A DNA stretch of 46,022 bases from Spirochaetota bacterium (GTDB lineage Bacteria > Spirochaetota > UBA4802 > JAFGDQ01), in NCBI GenBank assembly GCA_034190085.1, contig JAXHTS010000045.1:1-46022 (forward strand). The letters are read 5' to 3'. Under the pieces are notes generated by a model. It did no database searches. It worked only from the letters and a program-made list of their open reading frames with translations, and was not told the origin of the DNA. Shown piece by piece: positions 17,686 to 26,126 of the stretch; within the stretch, counting starts at the first letter, position 1; every line of letters starts with the position of its first letter. A program made the position numbers and the translations under genes.

Positions 17686-17702
17686 ACCTGAATATCTCAG
17701 GT
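17686..17702. other. Short hairpin after lipoprotein gene
   Basis: ACCTGA-5-TCAGGT lies 5 bases after the stop. It could end the transcript, but no T-run follows, so it may just stabilise the 3' end. Confidence 0.25.
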
Positions 17703-17924
17703 TCCGCAAGTATTTATTATAATATGTTAATAGAACTGCTTCTTTATAAAATCACTTAAGAGGTCAATACCTCATGCAGCCAACAACCGCGCTTCCTGCT
17801 GGGTAATATTTTATTCGTAAATGGATAAATATAATTCATTTCCCTGAGCTTGTCAGTGTGAAAATAATATTCTGATTATCCTCTGGAATTTATATGAAGG
17901 TATAGGCTAAGTTAGGAGAAATAA

Positions 17925-19154
17925 TTGAAACTAGAAAGGAAAATAGTAATACTGGTAGGTGATGGGATGGCAGATTATCCCATTCCGGAGCATGGCAATA
18001 GGACGCCCCTGGAGATTGCTGCTACGCCGCATATGGATCATATCGCATCTAACGGGATTATCGGTTTGGCAAAGACCATACCTGATGGCATGACGCCTGG
18101 GAGTGACACTGCTAATCTCTCTATATTCGGTTATGATCCCAAGAAATACTTCACAGGCAGGGCCCCACTGGAGGCCCTAAATATGGGAATTGAGATGGCG
18201 CCCAAGGATGTGGCATTTAGATGCAATCTTGTTAATATCGATAAGAATGACATTATGATGGATTTCAGCGCGGGTCACATTGATACAGATTTTACAAAGA
18301 TTATCATAGAGGAATTGAAAAATAGTATTAGTTTCAAGGATATAGAGATTTATCCAGGAGTAAAATATAGAAATATACTAATTTGGAGAAATTTCCCCTA
18401 TGATACAGTTGCTGACACAACCCCTCCACACGATATACATGGCGAGAAAACTAAGAATTACCTGCCAAAGGGTGATGGAGCGGATTTTTTAATACATATC
18501 ATGGATGAGTATAGTAAAATAATCAATGGATCAGACCTAATAAAGGATTCTAGGGATAGATTTCAGGGGGATCCAACCTCCCTATGGCTTTGGGGAGGGG
18601 GTAAGAAGCCTTTCATGGATTCACTGGAATCACGATTTGGGCTGAAGGGTTATACTATATCTGCAGTTGATCTTATTCATGGTATTGGAAGGGCTGTGGG
18701 TCTGGCTCCAATCCATGTTGAAGGAGTCACTGGTTATCTTGATACCAATTACGAGGGCAAATCCGATGCCTCGATAAAGGCCCTAAAGCAGTCAAATTTT
18801 GTTTTTTTACATGTAGAATCCCCTGATGAATCGGGTCATGAGGGGAATCTGGAACATAAGATAATGGCTATTGAAGACTTTGATAGCAGGGTAGTTGGAA
18901 GGGTGCTGGAAGGTCTTAAGGATTATGATGACTACACAGTGCTTGTTATATCTGATCATCCAACCCCAATTAGTCTAAGAACACACGTTTCTGATCCTGT
19001 GCCCTTTTGCATATTATCCAGTAGAGGATTATCAGTTGATCCTTACACTTCAAATAATATCTCTGGTTTTAATGAGGGGTCAGCCCTAAAAACAGGACTC
19101 TTCATAGAAGAAGGGCATAGGCTTGTTGAGATAATGATTAGCGGTAGAATTTAA
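17925..19154 (+). CDS. apgM: Cofactor-independent phosphoglycerate mutase, archaeal type
   Basis: Interconverts 3- and 2-phosphoglycerate in glycolysis and gluconeogenesis. The 409-residue protein has the alkaline-phosphatase-superfamily metal sites: D13 in 'LVGDGMADYP', the phospho-acceptor S60 in 'TPGSDTANLS', and the C-terminal 'DHPTPISLRTH'. 'DTTPPHDI' and 'DESGHEG' are further family markers. The reading frame starts with TTG at 17925, preceded by TTAGGAG with a 6-base spacer; no ATG fits the conserved N-terminus. Archaeal-type enzymes occur in scattered bacteria. It is followed after 22 bases by the SH3-domain gene. Confidence 0.9.
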   Translation: MKLERKIVILVGDGMADYPIPEHGNRTPLEIAATPHMDHIASNGIIGLAKTIPDGMTPGSDTANLSIFGYDPKKYFTGRAPLEALNMGIEMAPKDVAFRCNLVNIDKNDIMMDFSAGHIDTDFTKIIIEELKNSISFKDIEIYPGVKYRNILIWRNFPYDTVADTTPPHDIHGEKTKNYLPKGDGADFLIHIMDEYSKIINGSDLIKDSRDRFQGDPTSLWLWGGGKKPFMDSLESRFGLKGYTISAVDLIHGIGRAVGLAPIHVEGVTGYLDTNYEGKSDASIKALKQSNFVFLHVESPDESGHEGNLEHKIMAIEDFDSRVVGRVLEGLKDYDDYTVLVISDHPTPISLRTHVSDPVPFCILSSRGLSVDPYTSNNISGFNEGSALKTGLFIEEGHRLVEIMISGRI

Positions 19155-19176
19155 AAATCCAGGAAATGCATAAAAG

Positions 19177-20649
19177 ATGAAATTACAACCTATTATAATT
19201 GTTTTATTAACAGGTGTTTGTATTCTCTTTATTAGTCTCATTCTATTTAAGGATAAGGATGTTGAGAGTGCAATAGATAGCTTTGAGAGGGGTGAGTATT
19301 TAGATTCTCTAGAGGTACTAAATAAATTGTCAAAAATATCAGATTATGAAGGGAGAGAGAAGATACTATACTATAGCGTAAAGTCCATAAACAGGCTTGC
19401 GGAAGAACTTGATGGGGAATATGAAGAGGAACTCAAAATCCTTTCCACCGAGATTGCCGACAATTTCAAAAGGGAGAAGGCGAGGAATAGAGTTGAGGAT
19501 AGATTGAAGTATATAAACAACAGGATCAGCGGGGAACTTGAGCTTGTGATTGATAAGAAGATTAGCAGGATAATCCCAAATGGAAAATTGTATCATGATT
19601 TTGTTTCAGGATATAAGGGAAGCAAATTGATAGAAGATTTGGATTTTGAGTTACTTCAAGAGATTGAGCGCACAGAGGGAGATAGGCTAATAAACGCAAT
19701 TGTTAATTATAAAACCAAATATCCCAATACCTATAATCTTCCTCAATTAGTGAAGATGTTTATAAATAGACTTAATAAGGAAAATATCAATCTAAATGAA
19801 AGGGAATCCTTTTTTCAGGATCTCATTGAGGAATATGGGATAAGATACCCAACAAGTCCTGAAATGACCAGAATACATCTATGCAAAGGAGAAAATGTCA
19901 ACATAAGAAATTCTCCAGGAGTCGAGGGGGAGGTAATCGGCAGGCTATTAAAAGATGAGTATTTAATTCAGTTAGAGAAATCAATGGATACATTTCAGAT
20001 TGGCGATGTTAGAGATTATTGGTATAGAGTAGCAAACCTTAAGGGTTTGAAGGGGTGGGTCTTTGGAAAATTTTTAGCTCCCCTAAATCTTAAAAAGCGA
20101 CCAAAGGACAAATCAATTGTGGATTGGGCTCTTGAAGACTACTTTATAGATTGGATAGACTCAAATACCCCAAAGAACTGGATTCATATTGAAAATGCTG
20201 ATAAAGGCGCAATTAGTTTTTCTGTGAATGAAGACAAGAGGATTATTAGGCTCAACTCAATCAGGGGTAAGTCGGCTGGTCTTTATCGAAGGGTTCTATC
20301 TGCCTATTCCTTTGTCATACAATCAAGGGCTAGGCTGATTGCTGGAGATTCCTTTACGCTCTTTGCCTATAGCTTGGGTAATGGTATAGCATATTATCTG
20401 AAGCTCAATAATGAGGAGATTGAAGTATCTGGAAGAAAAATCCCAATATCAACTTCTGATTGGCATGAGTATCATCTTATTAGCGATGGCGAGAGGTATG
20501 CAAAGTTATTAGTGGATGGCGATATTATTCTGGGTAAAATTCCCCCAATGGAAAATGATGCTTTTATCACCAGAGGATTATATTGCCTCAATTCTACAGA
20601 GGATGAGCACTCGCTTGGCGAAATGGAGTATATTAAAATAAAACACTGA
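19177..20649 (+). CDS. Membrane-anchored protein with bacterial SH3 domain
   Basis: 490 residues. An N-terminal hydrophobic segment (about residues 4-23) anchors the rest outside the membrane. Residues about 25-220 are helical and charged, resembling a TPR-like or coiled region. A bacterial SH3 domain follows at about 230-305 ('VNIRNSPGVEGEVIGRLL' to 'GWVFGKFL'), typical of cell-wall or peptide binding. The last 170 residues are beta-rich with a laminin-G/jelly-roll look ('HEYHLISDGERYAKLLVDG'). It is close behind apgM and probably cotranscribed with it. A structural or wall-associated role is likely; function unknown. Confidence 0.7.
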   Translation: MKLQPIIIVLLTGVCILFISLILFKDKDVESAIDSFERGEYLDSLEVLNKLSKISDYEGREKILYYSVKSINRLAEELDGEYEEELKILSTEIADNFKREKARNRVEDRLKYINNRISGELELVIDKKISRIIPNGKLYHDFVSGYKGSKLIEDLDFELLQEIERTEGDRLINAIVNYKTKYPNTYNLPQLVKMFINRLNKENINLNERESFFQDLIEEYGIRYPTSPEMTRIHLCKGENVNIRNSPGVEGEVIGRLLKDEYLIQLEKSMDTFQIGDVRDYWYRVANLKGLKGWVFGKFLAPLNLKKRPKDKSIVDWALEDYFIDWIDSNTPKNWIHIENADKGAISFSVNEDKRIIRLNSIRGKSAGLYRRVLSAYSFVIQSRARLIAGDSFTLFAYSLGNGIAYYLKLNNEEIEVSGRKIPISTSDWHEYHLISDGERYAKLLVDGDIILGKIPPMENDAFITRGLYCLNSTEDEHSLGEMEYIKIKH

Positions 20650-20735
20650 GTCCAACAATCAACATCAGTTAGAATCCCACAATCCAACAAAAACAGAAAC
20701 CTGATCTTATTTGAATTCTTCAGATTATAATTCTA

Positions 20736-21413
20736 TTACCAATCGTCACTCTGTCTATCCGTATATTTCTCACGGACCATAGCTGTTATATCATCAATAT
20801 AGAAATAATGCCAAACCGGATCACGGCCTCGTGATCCAGGTTTATATATTAATTTCATTATCTCTATATGCTTTTCCCTAGTTAAATATTTATCTTGTTG
20901 AACAATGCTATCAGGAATTCTAAATATAAGTTTTCTCCAGCCAATAAAATTAAGTTTCCCTAATATTATGCGATGATTATTCCCATCCGCATCCTTCAGC
21001 AATATGGATAGCTCACCTGAAAAGTTTTTACCAAAAATCCATATAGAAATGGACCTACAGAATTTGTCTATCAACAATTTTTTTGCAGGACGAATCTGGA
21101 GAACATTTCCAAGCTTTCCATAAAGCTTTAAACCTAAATATTTTTTTGAGTTTTTTATTGGCGCAGGGTAGTCTTCCCTAACTGCTATTCCTGCCTTCTC
21201 TTCAATGGATTTAGTATAATAATGAATGTTCTTCTCGTTATATTCTGTATTCTCAAAGTCCTCAATAGTGATTTCAAAATATGTCTGATCACCGATGGTG
21301 ATTTTAGTTTTATCCGTTGTTGTGGTTTCACCCTTCTCAGCATTCTCTTCCTGTGAAATACCAGGTATAGCTATTAACAGAGCTATTAGAGTAAATAGGA
21401 TTATATTTCTCAT
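20736..21413 (-). CDS. flaA: FlaA-like periplasmic flagellar filament outer-layer protein
   Basis: 225 residues with a signal peptide (MRNIILFTLIALLIAIPGIS, probable cleavage after I-S-Q or nearby). The mature part is a beta-sandwich ending in 'DPVWHYFYIDDITAMV', which resembles the C-terminal signature of spirochaete FlaA proteins that coat the periplasmic flagellar core. The middle 'NVLQIRPAKKLLIDKFCRSISIWIFGKNFSG' and 'GWRKLIFRIPDSI' also fit FlaA. It is shorter than classical FlaA (about 320-350 residues) but close to the shorter FlaA2 forms. GGAGG precedes the ATG by 8 bases. The gene stands alone and converges with the SH3-domain gene. This assignment is the main reason for proposing a spirochaete host. 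Confidence 0.65.
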   Translation of the reverse strand: MRNIILFTLIALLIAIPGISQEENAEKGETTTTDKTKITIGDQTYFEITIEDFENTEYNEKNIHYYTKSIEEKAGIAVREDYPAPIKNSKKYLGLKLYGKLGNVLQIRPAKKLLIDKFCRSISIWIFGKNFSGELSILLKDADGNNHRIILGKLNFIGWRKLIFRIPDSIVQQDKYLTREKHIEIMKLIYKPGSRGRDPVWHYFYIDDITAMVREKYTDRQSDDW

Positions 21414-21698
21414 CTAAATATACCTCCAATTTGAATGTCAGCTACATACTATTAATTAATGATGATATCTTTGACTATACTGATAAATGTAAATTGAATA
21501 TTGTAATAAAAATGAATAACAATACTTTAATTAGCATATTGTGTTATAATTATAATGTCAATCAATTTTATATAATAAATTGCATGTAAGATGTAACAGC
21601 CAAATAGCTTTATTTATAAAAAAGTAAGGTGGGATTCGTCAATTTTCCTATTAATGTTAAAAAGGTACTCAATAATCCTGTAATATAATAAATGATTA

Positions 21699-21728
21699 TT
21701 GACAAAAAAATGCCATAGATAAATTATT
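21699..21728 (+). promoter_or_regulatory. Probable promoter of the B12-riboswitch transcript
   Basis: TTGACA at 21699-21704 is followed after 17-18 bases by AATTAT/ATTATT (21722-21728). A start near 21734 would place the first base just before the riboswitch P1 stem, which supports the assignment. Confidence 0.5.
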
Positions 21729-21735
21729 TATTGTC

Positions 21736-21916
21736 ATAAACAGGTGTATTATATTATTTCCTAAATAATTTTAATATTAAGAGGAAAGATGGTGAAAATC
21801 CATCGCAAGCCAGTCATTGCTGTAAGCGGGGACGAAAGTTGTCTTAAGCCACTGGGAAATCCTGGGAAGGCGCAATCATTAGAATGATCCGCAAGCCAGA
21901 AAGCCTGCCTGTTTAT
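21736..21916 (+). promoter_or_regulatory. Cobalamin (adenosylcobalamin) riboswitch
   Basis: All main elements of the B12 aptamer are present. The P1 stem pairs ATAAACAGG (21736-21744) with CCTGTTTAT (21908-21916). Then come the GATGG-tgaaaat-CCATC hairpin, the B12 box AAGCCACTGGG, the GGGAAGGC segment, and the 3' part GATCCGCAAGCCAGAAAGCC. It lies about 335 bases upstream of the TrpD-like gene on the same strand. B12 riboswitches normally shut genes off when cobalamin is plentiful, so the unit at 22251-24635 should be expressed when B12 is scarce. Confidence 0.95.
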
Positions 21917-21967
21917 ACTATCCATACATAATAAAAGCTGTATGGCCTAGGGATACCAAACTGGGAG

Positions 21968-22022
21968 TTATCCATTAATAATTAAGCTATGGGAATATAC
22001 TAGGTAGCTTGAAAATGGATAA
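21968..22022 (+). promoter_or_regulatory. Nested hairpin in the riboswitch leader
   Basis: TTATCCATT (21968-21976) pairs perfectly with AATGGATAA (22014-22022), enclosing a second perfect stem AAGCTA/TAGCTT. It lies between the aptamer and the first gene. No T-run follows, so it is not a plain terminator; it may be part of the switching region or an mRNA stabiliser. Confidence 0.5.
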
Positions 22023-22250
22023 ATCTATAACCGGATTGGTACATACTTCCATAAATCTTGACCTTATACTATCCATTTTCTATCTTAGCAAATCTACTCT
22101 AATATAATGAATTCTATACTATTGTAATGCCCATTGCTTAATGGCACAATTGCAATGCCGATGCATTGGTGAATAAGCGATTCAAAAATAATAGTGAATT
22201 GCTAACTTATGTAACGGTGGAATATAATCTCATATGGACTGGAGAGAATT

Positions 22251-23351
22251 ATGTTAACAGAAAATGATAAAGAATTTGGCAGTATCATAAATCGAATCAT
22301 TCTGGGTGAAGACCTCTCATATCAGGAAGCAAAGGGCACATTTAATCTAATCATCTCTAACCAGGTAACGGAAATGCAGCAGGGAGCATTTCTATCTGCA
22401 CTAACAGCAAAAGGGGAAACCCCTGAAGAGATCGCTGGATGCTGGGAAGCGATCTATGAACTTGATACTATCCATGTATCTATTGATGATAACACATCTA
22501 TTGTTGAAAACTGCGGTACAGGAATGGATTCATTTAAAACCTTTAATATCAGCACTGCCGCATCCATACTTGCTGCGGCAGGTGGTGTTAAAATGGCCAA
22601 GCATGGTGCAAGAGGCATTACTTCTGTATGCGGTACAGTTGATATTGCAGAAATTCTTGGTGTGGATGTGGAATGCAGCGCACACATCGTTGCCAGGAGT
22701 ATTGAGAAGGCAGGAATTGGCCTTTTTAATGGGATGAGCCCTGAGATACATCCAAATGCATTAGGTAGAATCCTCTCAAAAATTGCATTTGGATCAACTC
22801 TGAATATCGCCGCCTCATTAGCAAATCCAGCATCTCCTCGGTTAGCTGTAAGAGGGGTGTATTCAAAGGAAATGATACTGCCGGTTGCTCAAGTTATGAA
22901 TAAAATAGGATATAACCGGGCGTTGGTTATTTATGGAGAAATTGAAGGCTCTGACAAGGGAATGGACGAAGCATCGGTATGCGGAACAACTCAATGTGCT
23001 GAACTAAAAGAAGATGGGAGTATCCATGAATATTATTTTAGACCAACTGATTATAATCTGAAAATATATGATCCAAATATGCTTATACCATCCCAGAATA
23101 TTGAGTCTGAAGCTAAGACATTTATAAGGATTATATCCGGCAATCAAAATGGTGCTAGACGTGATGCAGCGGTTTTAAATGCTGGTTTAATCTATTATAT
23201 ATCAGATAAATCTGCAGATATATTCGAAGGAATTGATAAAGCGTCCGAGACTATCAATAATGGATCAGCCATTAAAACACTTGAAAGCTGGGTATCCTTA
23301 CAAAACAGAGATCCGGTAAAAGGAATTAAAAGACTAAATCAGTTAATCTAG
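22251..23351 (+). CDS. TrpD-family phosphoribosyltransferase under B12 control
   Basis: A 366-residue protein with the anthranilate phosphoribosyltransferase fold: an N-terminal helical domain, then the PRPP loop 'CGTGMDSFKTFNIS' (residues 88-101), and 'KHGARGITSVCGTVDIAEILG'. The TrpD hallmark KHGNR reads KHGAR here (A120), and the region where TrpD has RRELG-x-RT reads 'ILSKIAFGSTLN'. Both positions contact anthranilate in TrpD, so another acceptor is likely. No other trp gene is nearby, and the gene sits behind a cobalamin riboswitch. GGAG is placed 6 bases before the ATG. It may add phosphoribose to an aromatic base, for instance in cofactor lower-ligand supply; that is a hypothesis. True TrpD remains possible. 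Confidence 0.8.
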   Translation: MLTENDKEFGSIINRIILGEDLSYQEAKGTFNLIISNQVTEMQQGAFLSALTAKGETPEEIAGCWEAIYELDTIHVSIDDNTSIVENCGTGMDSFKTFNISTAASILAAAGGVKMAKHGARGITSVCGTVDIAEILGVDVECSAHIVARSIEKAGIGLFNGMSPEIHPNALGRILSKIAFGSTLNIAASLANPASPRLAVRGVYSKEMILPVAQVMNKIGYNRALVIYGEIEGSDKGMDEASVCGTTQCAELKEDGSIHEYYFRPTDYNLKIYDPNMLIPSQNIESEAKTFIRIISGNQNGARRDAAVLNAGLIYYISDKSADIFEGIDKASETINNGSAIKTLESWVSLQNRDPVKGIKRLNQLI

Positions 23352-23363
23352 TGGGGCATTTTT

Positions 23364-23570
23364 ATGGTACTTTTGGTAATAAAAAGTAAAGAGGATTATT
23401 TTTGCATAAAAGATGGTGAATATCATAAATGTCATATTGACAAGGCAAGCGTATATCCTCTTGATAAAATAGATACTGTAAGATCGCATATCGATAATTT
23501 AATAAAAATCGGAGAAGAAGACGCTTCTCTTTATAAACTTACAATTAGTGAAGAACCATGTAATATCTAG
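23364..23570 (+). CDS. Small protein of unknown function in the B12-regulated unit
   Basis: 68 residues, starting MVLLVIKSKEDYFCIKDGEY, with three cysteines (near residues 14, 24 and 66) and no membrane segment. I do not recognise the family. It begins 12 bases after the TrpD-like gene, behind GTGGGG, and precedes the zinc dehydrogenase-like gene by about 85 bases, so it is probably part of the same transcript. The start of the protein is beta-strand-like and the end helical, which would suit a small subunit or binding partner. Confidence 0.6.
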   Translation: MVLLVIKSKEDYFCIKDGEYHKCHIDKASVYPLDKIDTVRSHIDNLIKIGEEDASLYKLTISEEPCNI

Positions 23571-23654
23571 GGATTATTCTTAATCGCTTAATATTAAATA
23601 GAAATTTTTCTGATTGTAATATTCAGAAATTACTTTAAGCGTATTCTTATAATT

Positions 23655-24635
23655 TTGGCAAACAAAATGAGATTGATATTAAAGGACTTAAGGAATCTCA
23701 TACTCCAGGATGATGAGAAACAGACTAATTTGGCTGGTTACAAATGGCTGAAGGTTCAATACTGCGCAATTTGTAGAACTGACGCCAAGATGTGGGACCA
23801 AGGTCATAGAGATCTCGTATTACCAAGGGTATTAGGTCATGAAATGGTAGTTGCCGATTCACTCGGGGGAAAATACATAGTCTGGCCTGGTGACTGTTGC
23901 GGCACATGCCGTTATTGCAAAAGCAATCGTGAAAATCTATGCGATGAGATGAAGATCACAGGATTCCATCATGATGGTGGTTTTTCAGATTATGTTCATG
24001 TTAAAGAAGAGAGCCTGATCCCACTTCCGATAAGCATTCCCCTGCAAATTGGGACTTTTGCCGAACCTGTAGGATGTGTGTTTCATGCCTTAAACAAGGT
24101 AAATCTTAACAGGGATGAAAGAATTATCATTTATGGCGGCGGTACCTTGGGAATAATTACTGCATTGATTGCAAAGGAAATGATGGTCAGTCCTATTGTT
24201 ATTGAAAAAAATGAGGAAAAAATTGATAAAATAACACCTTTTCTCGAATTCATTGGTGTCCCCTGTGTAAAGAATATAGATGAGAGTGAATTTGATGTCG
24301 TTATAAATGCATGTCCTGATCCCATTGCTTTTGAATTAGGAATAGATAAACTTGCTAAAGGAGGTCGCTTTTCATTTTTCAGCGGACTCAATAAGAATCA
24401 GTTGATTGGAAGCGACCGGATAAATCTTACACATTATAAAGAAAATGTACTTTATGGCTCATATGGACTTACACGAAAAAACATGTACCAAGCAATTCAT
24501 TACTTAAATAAATTTTCCATACTATTTGAATATCTTATTGAGGAGATTATCACTCCTGAAAAAGTACAGAAGGCATTGGAAGATGTTCTCCGAGGAATCT
24601 CTTATAAATATATTCTTGATTTTACAGGACAATAG
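23655..24635 (+). CDS. Zinc-dependent alcohol dehydrogenase-family protein (MDR) in the B12-regulated unit
   Basis: A medium-chain dehydrogenase/reductase of up to 326 residues. The catalytic zinc ligands appear in 'CAICRTD' (C37) and 'GHE'; the structural zinc lobe is complete ('CGTCRYCKSNRENLC'). The nucleotide-binding glycines are in 'IIYGGGTLGIITALIA'. The frame can start at TTG 23655 or at ATG 23667; neither has a clear ribosome site. It is shorter than most family members (about 340-350), mainly at the N-terminus. The family oxidises alcohols or sugars with NAD(P); the substrate here is unknown. As last gene behind the riboswitch it probably acts with the TrpD-like enzyme. Confidence 0.8.
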   Translation: MANKMRLILKDLRNLILQDDEKQTNLAGYKWLKVQYCAICRTDAKMWDQGHRDLVLPRVLGHEMVVADSLGGKYIVWPGDCCGTCRYCKSNRENLCDEMKITGFHHDGGFSDYVHVKEESLIPLPISIPLQIGTFAEPVGCVFHALNKVNLNRDERIIIYGGGTLGIITALIAKEMMVSPIVIEKNEEKIDKITPFLEFIGVPCVKNIDESEFDVVINACPDPIAFELGIDKLAKGGRFSFFSGLNKNQLIGSDRINLTHYKENVLYGSYGLTRKNMYQAIHYLNKFSILFEYLIEEIITPEKVQKALEDVLRGISYKYILDFTGQ

Positions 24636-24822
24636 TATGTTAGAATACTTTTAACAAAAAAAAAATACCCTAAACATCATTTATTTAGAGAGTAAAACTA
24701 AAACTTGTTAATCGGTTTAAAGATCGCGTTATCATGGTTGTCGCATTAAACGCTATATGAGATTTCATTATAGTTCACAAGGCAGGTAAGGGTGTATGAA
24801 AGACTGAAAATTATCGGAGAAT

Positions 24823-24852
24823 AAAAAAAAGCCCCAAGCTGCTACTTGAGGC
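24823..24852 (-). terminator. Intrinsic terminator of the candidate small RNA
   Basis: An eight-pair GC-rich stem with one G-U pair, a six-base loop, then T8 on the minus strand. It could also catch read-through from tsaC. Confidence 0.75.
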
Positions 24853-24898
24853 CAGGGTTTGGGGTTACCCTAAATTGACATACAAAGTCATATAAGTG
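24823..24898 (-). ncRNA. Candidate small RNA with own promoter and strong terminator
   Basis: On the minus strand a near-perfect promoter (TTGACA 24933-24928, 17 bases, TTATAT 24910-24905) would start a transcript near 24898. About 76 bases later it meets an intrinsic terminator: GCCTCAAG-6-CTTGGGGC plus eight T. Upstream AACCCCAA (24866-24859) can pair with the 3' arm TTGGGG instead, an arrangement like an attenuator. No gene follows on this strand for 3.4 kb, so an independent RNA is the simplest reading. It does not match tRNA, SRP RNA, 6S or tmRNA by eye. Confidence 0.45.
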
Positions 24899-24937
24899 TA
24901 TACAATATAATATAAACATGGTGTACGTGTCAATTTA
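24871..24937. promoter_or_regulatory. Face-to-face promoter region bounded by inverted repeats
   Basis: TAAATTGACA (24871-24880) and TGTCAATTTA (24928-24937) are perfect inverted repeats, each holding a consensus -35 box. The minus-strand copy has a good -10 at 17 bases; the plus-strand copy has TATACA at 18 bases. The minus promoter would drive the small RNA; the plus one would point at no plus-strand gene. Confidence 0.45.
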
Positions 24938-24992
24938 AAAAACCAATTTTTTATAGAAAAAAAGGGAAAAATTGTACAAAAAATTTAGAAAA

Positions 24993-25020
24993 ATTCACAA
25001 TAATACATATTATTGTGAAT
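24993..25020 (-). terminator. Palindromic terminator after tsaC
   Basis: ATTCACAATAAT-acat-ATTATTGTGAAT is a perfect 12-base stem. On the minus strand it is followed by TTTTTCTAAATTTTTT and lies about 110 bases after the tsaC stop. The AT-rich stem is weak, and an operator role is possible. Confidence 0.5.
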
Positions 25021-25133
25021 CAATATTACACATTTACACTACATTTAGATCTATTCAGCATAAATGAAAGCAGCGTTCTTTTTCACATTATCACTTATTT
25101 AATCGAATCGAGTGGCTAACTTTACTATAAGAA

Positions 25134-26126
25134 TCAAAAATTGGAATTTGAAGCCCTTTGTAACCTATCCATGATCGCTCTTCCAAGACCTACTTCTGGC
25201 ACTGATTGAGCATAGATTATATCAACCCCTGATGCATCCAATCTGTGGAGAAGAGGAAATAATCTAGCCGTTGCCTCTCTCAGATCACCGTTAGGGGAAA
25301 GGACTTCTATATTTGCATTGGGAAGGTTATTTTGCAGAGCCTTAAAGGCTAAAATTCCTATTCTTCTGCCATTAGGCTTAATAGTATCGATATTTTCAAT
25401 TATTTTCAGTGGTGTTTTTGGTGAATAATGATAAGGTAGTAGACCTGGTGATTCTGGTATTATCTTATCCATCTCTGGTATTCGTATCTTCCCAACCACC
25501 TTTTCAATTTCCTCAAGTGGTAAGCCACCAAATCTCAATAAAAGGGATTCAGATTCATCTATTTTTATTATTGTTGATTCAATACCTACAGTGCACTCAC
25601 CCCCATCGAGAATCATATCTATTTGGTCTCCAAGATGTTTTTTTACATGTTCAACCCTGGTAGGGCTAAGATATCCAAATGGATTGGCGCTGGGAGCCGC
25701 TATCAGGGTTTCAGATTCCCGGATTAGTTCAAGTGCAATCCTGTTAGAAGGAATACGGATTGCTACTGTTGGGAGACCGGCAGTAACAATGTCTGGAACA
25801 ATTTTGGATTTTGGAAGTACAATTGTAAGGGGTCCAGGCATAAATTTTTTAACAAGTCTTTGAGCTATCTTGTTAAAATTATCCGTAAGCGCTTCAAATG
25901 AAGATGGAGAGGCTACATGTATGATTATGGGATCAAAGTAGGGGCGATTTTTAACCTCAAATATCCTTGCTACAGCCATGGGATTTAAAGCGTCAGCACC
26001 AAGTCCATATACGGTCTCAGTTGGGAAGGATACCAGGCCTCCTCCTTTGATAATTTTTGCCGCCTTTTTAATCTCTTCATATTTTAGAAAGGGATCAGAT
26101 CTATTCGTCATAAATACATTACTCAT
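25134..26126 (-). CDS. tsaC: Threonylcarbamoyl-AMP synthase (Sua5/TsaC, long form)
   Basis: Makes threonylcarbamoyl-AMP from threonine, bicarbonate and ATP, the first step of tRNA t6A modification at ANN-decoding tRNAs. The YrdC core (about residues 15-200) shows 'GGLVSFPTETVYGLGADA', 'KNRPYFDPIIIHV' and 'APSANPFGYLSPT'. The remaining 120 residues match the Sua5 C-terminal domain ('SPGLLPYHYSPKTPL'), so this is the long Sua5 type. No clear ribosome site precedes the ATG at 26126; the ATG at 26111 is an alternative. It stands alone and is followed by a palindromic terminator. Confidence 0.92.
   Translation of the reverse strand: MSNVFMTNRSDPFLKYEEIKKAAKIIKGGGLVSFPTETVYGLGADALNPMAVARIFEVKNRPYFDPIIIHVASPSSFEALTDNFNKIAQRLVKKFMPGPLTIVLPKSKIVPDIVTAGLPTVAIRIPSNRIALELIRESETLIAAPSANPFGYLSPTRVEHVKKHLGDQIDMILDGGECTVGIESTIIKIDESESLLLRFGGLPLEEIEKVVGKIRIPEMDKIIPESPGLLPYHYSPKTPLKIIENIDTIKPNGRRIGILAFKALQNNLPNANIEVLSPNGDLREATARLFPLLHRLDASGVDIIYAQSVPEVGLGRAIMDRLQRASNSNF

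Larger units (their letters stand above)
24636..25133. other. Gene-free region with RNA signals
   Basis: About 500 bases between the converging dehydrogenase and tsaC genes. It holds the candidate small RNA (24823-24898), its promoter, and the palindromic tsaC terminator. The remaining parts are AT-rich and show no gene. Confidence 0.5.

Noticed and set aside
22016-22108. 30-codon frame in the riboswitch leader (starts MDKSITGLVH)
   Set aside because: No ribosome site; its start lies inside the 3' arm of a strong hairpin, so the sequence is better explained as RNA structure.
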